DNA from: CALMEH01 sp964548225
GTDB lineage: Bacteria > Acidobacteriota > Blastocatellia > Pyrinomonadales > Pyrinomonadaceae
DNA: 29,105 bases
Direction: 5' to 3'
NCBI GenBank assembly: GCA_964548225.1
Contig: CAZJQP010000066.1
Location: forward strand, 1 to 29,105
Under the pieces are notes generated by a model, which had not been told where the DNA came from, made no database searches, and worked only from the letters and a program-made list of their open reading frames with translations. Shown in pieces: positions 24,807 through 29,105 of this stretch. A program made the position numbers and the translations under genes. Positions within the stretch are counted from its first letter, which is position 1. Every line of letters begins with the position of its first letter.

Positions 24807-26896
24807 CAAAATCTCTGTTTCGCGCCCAAATTGCTTTCCAAACTTTTGATGATCGAACCGTGAATTTCGTCAATTTCTGCGTCAATTAAAGTCCGTTCAT
24901 TGCTCCGATACGAAAGCCGAATCGTAATTGAGCGTTCATCATCAGCCACGCCTTTGCCTTCGTAAACGTCAACAAATTCAACGCTTCGGCAAATTTCCGG
25001 CGCGTTTTCGCGGACGATTTTTTGAATGTCCGCAAAGCTCACCGAGCGTTTTACGAGCATAGAAACATCGCGCAAAACGGTCGGATATTTCGGCAAAGGA
25101 CGATACAAAACCGGCGGAGTTTTTTCTTCCAAAGCCGTCTGCAAATCAATTTCGGCAACGAAAACGGGTTGTTTAAATTTATAGGTGGCAGAAATTTCGT
25201 CATTTAATCTACCGATGAAACCGATCTTCTTGCCATTCAGCGCGACGCTTGCCGATTGACCTTTTTGCAAATGCCTAACATCTTCGGCGGAAAACTCCGC
25301 GTTCGTAAAACCAATTGAATCGAGTGCCGCTTCAAGTGTGCCTTTCGCATCGTAAAAAGCGAATTCCCGCGCCGTCATTGCACGGTTTTGATGAACTTTT
25401 CCGCCCGACAAAACTATTGAAAAAAGTTCTTTCTCCGTTGGCAATCTATCTTCACTTTCTTTCGCGGCAAAGACTTTACCGATTTCAAAAAGCCGGAGAT
25501 TTTTGTTCTGAAAATTAAAATTCACACGCACTGCATCGAGCAGTCCAACAAGCAAAGTCGGACGCATTCGCACCGCGCCTTCGATGACCGAATCTTGCAG
25601 AGTTACAAATTTTTCTTCCGATTTTTCATCAAGTAAATGCGGCACAAGCGCGAAAGTTTCATCTTTGCTCGTGTCAATAAAACTGTAAGAAATTGCCTCG
25701 TCAAAACCGAGATTTGCCAAAGTCTGCCGCAAGTGCATTTTCCGCATCTCATTCGGCTGATATTCGCCCGCACCAAAAGCCGGCGGTAATTCTTCGCCGA
25801 TTTTGTCATAACCGACAATCCGTGCAACTTCTTCGACCAAGTCTTCCTCAATCGAAACATCGTGCCGCCACGTCGGAACGGCATAACTCAAACTCAAATT
25901 TCCTCCCGACGGACTCGACATTTCGTTTTTCAAAGCAAATCCCAACGCGCCTAAAATCCTTTTAATTTCAGCGAGTTCGACATTTAAACCTGTCAAATAC
26001 TTAACTTTTTCAGGTCGTAGGCTGACAAAAATCTCTTCGCGTCGTGTCGGATAAACATCAACAAATTCGCCTGCTGTTCCGCCCGCGAGTTCGCAAATCA
26101 GTTCAGTTGCGTGGTTTGAAGCGTGGACGAGATTTTCAATATCAACGCCGCGTTCAAAATGATGCGAGGCTTCGGTTGAAAGTTTCAGTTTGCGGGAAGT
26201 TTGCCGAATCGAATCGCGGTCAAAATACGCGACTTCGAGCAAAACATCGGTGGTTTCTTCAGTAATTCCCGAATCAAAACCGCCCATCACGCCGCCAACT
26301 GCGACGGGTTTTTCGGCATCGCAAATCGCCAACATCGAAGAGTCCAATTCGCGCTCCGCTTCGTCCAAGGTCTTAATCGTTTCACCCGATTTTGCACGGC
26401 GGACGATAATTCGATTTTCGGCTAACTTGCCCAAATCAAACGAGTGCATCGGATTTCCGAGTTCGTGCATCACGAAATTCGTAATATCCGCGACATTATT
26501 TATCGAACGCTCGCCGACGGCTTCAAGACGCTTGACCAACCATTCGGGCGACGCGCCGATTTTCACACCGCGAATCACACGCGCCGTAAAACGATGACAC
26601 AAATCCGCGTCTTCAATGCTGACGAGTCTTGAGTCTTGACTCTTGAGTCTTGAGTCGTCTTCGTTATTTTTAATTTTTAATTTTTCATTTTGAATTACCC
26701 CGATTTCCCGTGCAATTCCGAGATGCGAAAGACAATCGCCGCGATTCGAGGTTAAATCAATATCGAAAACAAAATCATCGCCAAATGCGTGAACGCCTTC
26801 GACCGCAAGCCCCGCGTCCGTCAATTTTTGCGCCAAATCGTTCGGCGATAAATCTATCTCAACCAAATCTTTGAGCCAGTTGTAACTAATATTCAT
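24806..26896 (-). CDS. pheT: Phenylalanine-tRNA ligase beta subunit, short form
   Basis: 696 residues, versus about 800 for E. coli PheT. The protein forms the alpha2-beta2 enzyme that charges tRNA-Phe. Domains seen: the short N-terminal helix-strand start (NISYNWLKDLVEIDLS), B1-type DLTSNRGDCLSHLGIAREI, B3/B4 editing domain (NVADITNFVMHELGNPMHSFD, AVGGVMGG), B5 (STEASHHFERGVD), a catalytic-like B6/B7 region, and a complete C-terminal anticodon-binding FDX-ACB domain (PLPKYPTVLRDVSMLV to the end). The tRNA-binding OB domain that normally lies between residues 39 and 148 is absent: AGLAVEGVHAFG runs straight into the next domain. A simple-repeat insertion adds about 25 residues near residue 68-90. 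It is separated from pheS by five genes. The shortness may be lineage-normal. Confidence 0.95.
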   Translation of the reverse strand: MNISYNWLKDLVEIDLSPNDLAQKLTDAGLAVEGVHAFGDDFVFDIDLTSNRGDCLSHLGIAREIGVIQNEKLKIKNNEDDSRLKSQDSRLVSIEDADLCHRFTARVIRGVKIGASPEWLVKRLEAVGERSINNVADITNFVMHELGNPMHSFDLGKLAENRIIVRRAKSGETIKTLDEAERELDSSMLAICDAEKPVAVGGVMGGFDSGITEETTDVLLEVAYFDRDSIRQTSRKLKLSTEASHHFERGVDIENLVHASNHATELICELAGGTAGEFVDVYPTRREEIFVSLRPEKVKYLTGLNVELAEIKRILGALGFALKNEMSSPSGGNLSLSYAVPTWRHDVSIEEDLVEEVARIVGYDKIGEELPPAFGAGEYQPNEMRKMHLRQTLANLGFDEAISYSFIDTSKDETFALVPHLLDEKSEEKFVTLQDSVIEGAVRMRPTLLVGLLDAVRVNFNFQNKNLRLFEIGKVFAAKESEDRLPTEKELFSIVLSGGKVHQNRAMTAREFAFYDAKGTLEAALDSIGFTNAEFSAEDVRHLQKGQSASVALNGKKIGFIGRLNDEISATYKFKQPVFVAEIDLQTALEEKTPPVLYRPLPKYPTVLRDVSMLVKRSVSFADIQKIVRENAPEICRSVEFVDVYEGKGVADDERSITIRLSYRSNERTLIDAEIDEIHGSIIKSLESNLGAKQRF
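26621..26697 (-). repeat. Simple-repeat insertion inside pheT
   Basis: In-frame low-complexity DNA: four to five 7-bp units of AGTCTTG-type (about 26623-26657) next to 8-bp units TAATTTTT (about 26667-26690). It encodes a Lys/Asn/Asp/Ser-rich stretch (NEKLKIKNNEDDSRLKSQDS) between two conserved PheT blocks, where a flexible linker is tolerated. The AT-rich part looks like sequence usually found between genes. Confidence 0.8.
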
Positions 26897-26911
26897 AAAA
26901 CAAACTAATCT

Positions 26912-27115
26912 TTACTTTCGGAATGAATTTATCGCGGAAATAAAGAATGAAATCGCCGCCACAAGTTTCAAAACGGTCAAAGTCAGCGAAATGACCGCAT
27001 TATCTTCCGTCGGCGCATTGCCGCGTGAAAAATAAGCGAGTGCTTCATAACCGAACCAAGCCAGAAATAACACGCCTAAGATGATAAATATCAAACCTTT
27101 AATAGCTGAACTCAT
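26912..27115 (-). CDS. Small membrane protein with two helices
   Basis: 67 residues with two hydrophobic segments, about residues 6-28 (GLIFIILGVLFLAWFGY) and 42-63 (LTLTVLKLVAAISFFISAI), joined by a polar loop with charged residues. No conserved motif is seen. It lies 15 bp before pheT on the same strand and 36 bp after the S24/S26-like gene. A likely real gene because of its packing and clean two-helix pattern, but the function is unknown. Confidence 0.65.
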   Translation of the reverse strand: MSSAIKGLIFIILGVLFLAWFGYEALAYFSRGNAPTEDNAVISLTLTVLKLVAAISFFISAINSFRK

Positions 27116-27151
27116 AATTTTCTCTGAATAAAATAATTTTCAACAAAACTT

Positions 27152-27457
27152 CTAGTCTTCAATCTTAACGCATTTCCCGAAAATCGCATTTGTCCCAACC
27201 CAACCATTGATCCGCCCGCGATTATTGCCGATTTGAAAGCGTTTTCCCTGAATCGCTTTTATCAAATGCAGATATTCATTGCCGTTCATTTTACACAAAA
27301 CAATGTCGCCTTTCTGCAAACTTGAACAATCCGCAATCGGCTCGACCGTGCAAAGCTGTCCCGATTCGATTTTACCTTTCATCGAATGCCCACGCGGACG
27401 AAACGAAACAGTTTCGCCGCCTTTCAATTTTTCGATGTAAGCGATTGCCCAACCCAT
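27152..27457 (-). CDS. Small S24/S26-type peptidase-like protein
   Basis: 101 residues. The pattern fits the Ser-Lys dyad fold of LexA/signal-peptidase type proteins: Ser25 in RPRGHSMKGKIESGQ (Ser nucleophile motif with downstream SGQ), GDIVLCKMNG, Lys67 in LHLIKAIQGKR as candidate general base, and IGNNRGRINGWVG, the counterpart of the GDN box that closes the fold, with IFGKCV at the end. There is no membrane segment and no DNA-binding domain, so it is a minimal catalytic domain. It could be an autoprocessing regulator remnant or a small peptidase. It sits 6 bp after the unknown-function gene. Fold: likely; activity and partners: unknown. Confidence 0.7.
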   Translation of the reverse strand: MGWAIAYIEKLKGGETVSFRPRGHSMKGKIESGQLCTVEPIADCSSLQKGDIVLCKMNGNEYLHLIKAIQGKRFQIGNNRGRINGWVGTNAIFGKCVKIED

Positions 27458-27463
27458 AATATA

Positions 27464-28027
27464 TTAGAGTTTAATTAATTTTTCATCTTTCTCATTCCCC
27501 AGTTGATACGAATAAAATCCATTACTGTAAACTGTCAAGTAATAGTTATCGGGTTTAGAAAATATCCAAAGTTCATCTGTTTCTTTCGGACTCCATCTTT
27601 GAACTAACAAAATACTTCCCAAATCAAATTCAAATCGTGTCAATCCGGTATTTTTATTAACCGTAACTCTTTCTAAAACTTGTCCTTGAAGGTTTCCGAT
27701 AGCTTTTGTTATAGCTAAGAACGAAGACCTATTTGTAGCTAAAGTTACTTGATTGTAGATAATTTTCCATCTGGCAAAATATATCCTTAAAAAGTAGTCG
27801 CTTTCTACAAAAATTCTTCTACTTTCAAAATGTGCGCGAATATCTGGAAGTTTAGATTTTGATTTGAAAGGTTCTTCGATTTTTAGAAACGGATTGCCAA
27901 AGTTCAAGGACAAATTGGTTTGTCTATCATAAATCAATCCCCAACAAGGCTTTCCTATTATTTCAGCAAAGTTTTCTTGAATTATATCCATTAATATCTT
28001 ATCGAAATTGCTCCAAAAATCTGACAT
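27464..28027 (-). CDS. Protein of unknown function in the pheS-pheT gap
   Basis: 187 residues from the ATG at 28027. An alternative ATG at 27991, 12 codons further in, lies 7 bp after the stop codon of the pheS remnant; either may be used, and neither has a well-spaced Shine-Dalgarno. Conserved-looking pieces: GKPCWGLIYDRQTNLSLNFG, FLKIEEPF, and TGLTRFEFDLGSILLV with ELWIFSKPDNYYLTVYSNG, which recall a widespread family of uncharacterised bacterial proteins with the same WG..S.L.FG.P...I.EP layout; recalled from memory, not checked. No membrane segment or signal peptide. Its first 10 codons overlap the pheS remnant in another frame. It looks more AT-rich than the neighbouring tRNA-ligase genes. 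Confidence 0.7.
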   Translation of the reverse strand: MSDFWSNFDKILMDIIQENFAEIIGKPCWGLIYDRQTNLSLNFGNPFLKIEEPFKSKSKLPDIRAHFESRRIFVESDYFLRIYFARWKIIYNQVTLATNRSSFLAITKAIGNLQGQVLERVTVNKNTGLTRFEFDLGSILLVQRWSPKETDELWIFSKPDNYYLTVYSNGFYSYQLGNEKDEKLIKL

Positions 28028-28067
28028 CGTTCTCGAACATCAAACGGATGTCGTCGAGCGAATACAT
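27999..28067 (-). pseudogene. Duplicated 3' end of pheS (remnant)
   Basis: This 69-bp stretch matches 28823-28891 (the real pheS end) at 64 of 69 positions. Read in the pheS frame it encodes MYSLDDIRLMFENDVRFLEQ plus FR and a TAA stop, identical in protein to the real end. All five base differences are synonymous. The match begins exactly at the ATG that overlaps the xisI stop (TAATG) and ends at the TAA. It is the right-hand direct repeat of the xisHI cassette; period 824 bp. Confidence 0.92.
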
Positions 28068-28414
28068 TAAGCAACAGCAAAATCACCGTATTTACGCATT
28101 GATGGCGAATGAAATGCCAGAACTATATCTTTTTGAGAAACGCCGCGTTCCATAAGTTCGCCGATAAAATCGTAGTCCGTCCAATTTTGCTGAACCCATA
28201 GTTTTCCGTTTTTGATGTCTATGTGAATCACTACGCCGTAAGTTCGTTTGCCATTTTCCCAACCGACGTGCAGAACTTGATAATGGTCGCGGACGGTATC
28301 GAAAACGGTTTGCGTTTCAAATTCTTCCGCCTTTTCCGTTCCCAAACGGCGCGGACGAGCAAATTCCGTCAAAACTTCCTGAATTTCTTGGCGATATTTT
28401 TCTATCTTTTCCAT
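28067..28414 (-). CDS. xisI: XisI-family protein
   Basis: 115 residues, the usual XisI length. Recognisable: EKIEKYRQEIQEVLTEFAR at the start, the block DHYQVLHVGWENGKRTYGVVIHIDI, then GKLWVQQNWTDYDFIGELMERGV and DIVLAFHSPSMRKYGDFAVA at the end. XisI was first described in Anabaena as one of the controlling factors for excision of the fdxN element, acting with XisH and the recombinase XisF. It overlaps xisH by 13 bp, as these pairs often do, and its stop codon overlaps the first codon of the pheS remnant. No recombinase gene is in this window, so its present role is unknown. Confidence 0.93.
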   Translation of the reverse strand: MEKIEKYRQEIQEVLTEFARPRRLGTEKAEEFETQTVFDTVRDHYQVLHVGWENGKRTYGVVIHIDIKNGKLWVQQNWTDYDFIGELMERGVSQKDIVLAFHSPSMRKYGDFAVA

Positions 28415-28821
28415 TCGGCAATTACCTCACTTTCGATGTCGTAAATCAAAATCTTTACCTCGTAAAGAGCGATTGATTCTTCAATAAATTCAATCGTGAA
28501 AAATTCATTATAAACTCTTTGCGGAACAGCAAGAAACAAAACTCGTTCCGCTTCATTTTTTTTCAAAGCGAGTTTGTAATTGAGAAATTGTCCGAGCGCG
28601 GCGTGAAACTCGAAAATCGTTGATTTGCCGATAAAACTTTTGACTTCAACGGCGATTTTCTCACCTTCTTTTTCAGCGGAAATAAGTTTTTCAGCACCCA
28701 AATCAATATAAATATCAATCTTTTCGCTTATTTTCAGATGCAATGGGTCATCGGTTATCGTCCAACCGTCTTTGATTAGCGCGTTTTTAACCGCATCGTG
28801 AAATAAATCTTTTGCCGACAT
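28402..28821 (-). CDS. xisH: XisH-family PD-(D/E)XK-type protein
   Basis: 139 residues, typical of XisH. The family partners XisI and was named from control of fdxN-element excision in Anabaena. The core reads as a PD-(D/E)XK nuclease-like fold: Asp40 (IYIDLGA), then Glu59 and Lys61 in IAVEVKSF, with EFHAALGQFLNYKLAL following, so it may still bind or cut DNA. The start codon at 28821 lies one base after the pheS stop codon (TAAAATG), suggesting coupled translation. It overlaps xisI by 13 bp. Confidence 0.93.
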   Translation of the reverse strand: MSAKDLFHDAVKNALIKDGWTITDDPLHLKISEKIDIYIDLGAEKLISAEKEGEKIAVEVKSFIGKSTIFEFHAALGQFLNYKLALKKNEAERVLFLAVPQRVYNEFFTIEFIEESIALYEVKILIYDIESEVIAEWKR

Positions 28822-28822
28822 T

Positions 28823-28891
28823 TTATCTAAATTGCTCCAAAAATCGAACGTCGTTCTCGAACATCAAACGAATGTCGTCGAGCGAATACAT
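28823..28891 (-). repeat. Left-hand direct repeat: 3' end of functional pheS
   Basis: The last 22 codons and stop of pheS, duplicated at 27999-28067 with five synonymous changes. It borders the xisHI cassette on the pheS side. Confidence 0.92.
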
Positions 28892-29105
28892 CAGGGCGCA
28901 CATTCTTTCCAAGCCGAAGCCGAACGCGAAGCCTGAATAAACTTGCGGGTCAACATTGCAAGCGCGTAAGACGTTCGGGTGAACCATTCCCGAACCGCCG
29001 AGTTCTATCCAACCTGAGCCTTTGCACGGACGGCATCTTTCGTTTTCAAATTGTCCGCTTCCTCCGCATTTGAAACACGAAAAATAGAATTCCGCGCTCG
29101 GTTCG
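28823..29105 (-). CDS. pheS: Phenylalanine-tRNA ligase alpha subunit (3' end)
   Basis: The last 93-94 codons; the 5' part lies beyond the window edge. The end shows catalytic-domain landmarks: GSGWIELGGSGMVHPNVLRA (motif 2/3 side), DPQVYSGFAFGFGLERMCALMYSLDDIR split as VYSGFAFGFGLERM and MYSLDDIR, and FENDVRFLEQFR at the C-terminus. GFGLERM is motif 3 of class II synthetases. Just before it are two Cys pairs, CFKCGGSG and CRPCKGSG, ten residues apart, a zinc-knuckle-like insertion seen in some bacterial PheS. The gene leads into xisH with one base between stop and start. Confidence 0.97.
   Translation of the reverse strand, partial: EPSAEFYFSCFKCGGSGQFENERCRPCKGSGWIELGGSGMVHPNVLRACNVDPQVYSGFAFGFGLERMCALMYSLDDIRLMFENDVRFLEQFR

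Noticed and set aside
27464..29105. Complete prophage or integrative element
   Set aside because: No integrase, transposase, structural or replication gene is present; only the xisHI pair and direct repeats are visible.
1..29105. tRNA or rRNA genes
   Set aside because: No cloverleaf-like stretch with a T-loop motif or rRNA-conserved sequence was seen on either strand by eye.

Overview
The window comes from an AT-leaning bacterial chromosome. Sensor kinases with a periplasmic propeller and Y_Y_Y domain, a DUF3662-FHA/Ser-Thr kinase pair, gingipain-like and CAP-domain secreted proteins, and a pheS-pheT-zapA order together suggest Acidobacteriota, most likely Blastocatellia (Pyrinomonadales/Chloracidobacteria type). 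This placement is an inference from gene content; no rRNA or tRNA gene is visible.

Layout. 150-2664 (minus): a membrane-anchored protein of unknown function and an exported gamma-glutamyltransferase. 2908-6478 (plus): a large exported C25 (gingipain-like) cysteine peptidase and a small exported carboxypeptidase-regulatory-like protein. 6574-9136 (minus): an FHA-domain protein and a transmembrane Ser/Thr kinase, divergent from a TgpA-like transglutaminase membrane protein (9349-11544, plus). 11663-13325 (minus): a YmdB-type metallophosphoesterase and an exported protein of unknown function. 13749-17511 (plus): a propeller sensor histidine kinase overlapping its NarL-type response regulator. 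17552-17935: a 21-bp tandem array in two divergent arms with a palindromic centre. 18167-23942 (plus): a lone receiver protein, then four exported proteins (CAP domain, unknown, zincin-like protease, CAP-like plus repeat domain). 24004-29105 (minus): pheS (3' end only), xisH, xisI, a protein of unknown function, an S24/S26-like peptidase, a small membrane protein, pheT, a ZapB-like coiled-coil gene and zapA, ending at a strong terminator.

The two most interesting structures are these. First, the xisH-xisI pair sits between two 69-bp copies of the pheS 3' end. The copies differ at five bases, all synonymous in the pheS frame, so the second copy looks like a once-functional pheS terminus left behind when an xisHI cassette arrived carrying its own pheS end. 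Second, the array at 17552-17935 has an invariant GCCACAT head every 21 bp (two helical turns) over 14 units without an indel, plus an inverted arm. This looks more like an iteron or protein-binding array than CRISPR or coding sequence.

Other points worth a look: a short PheT without its N-terminal tRNA-binding domain but with an in-frame simple-repeat insertion, a zincin-like protein lacking the usual third metal ligand, and a fold-prone region upstream of the sensor kinase.
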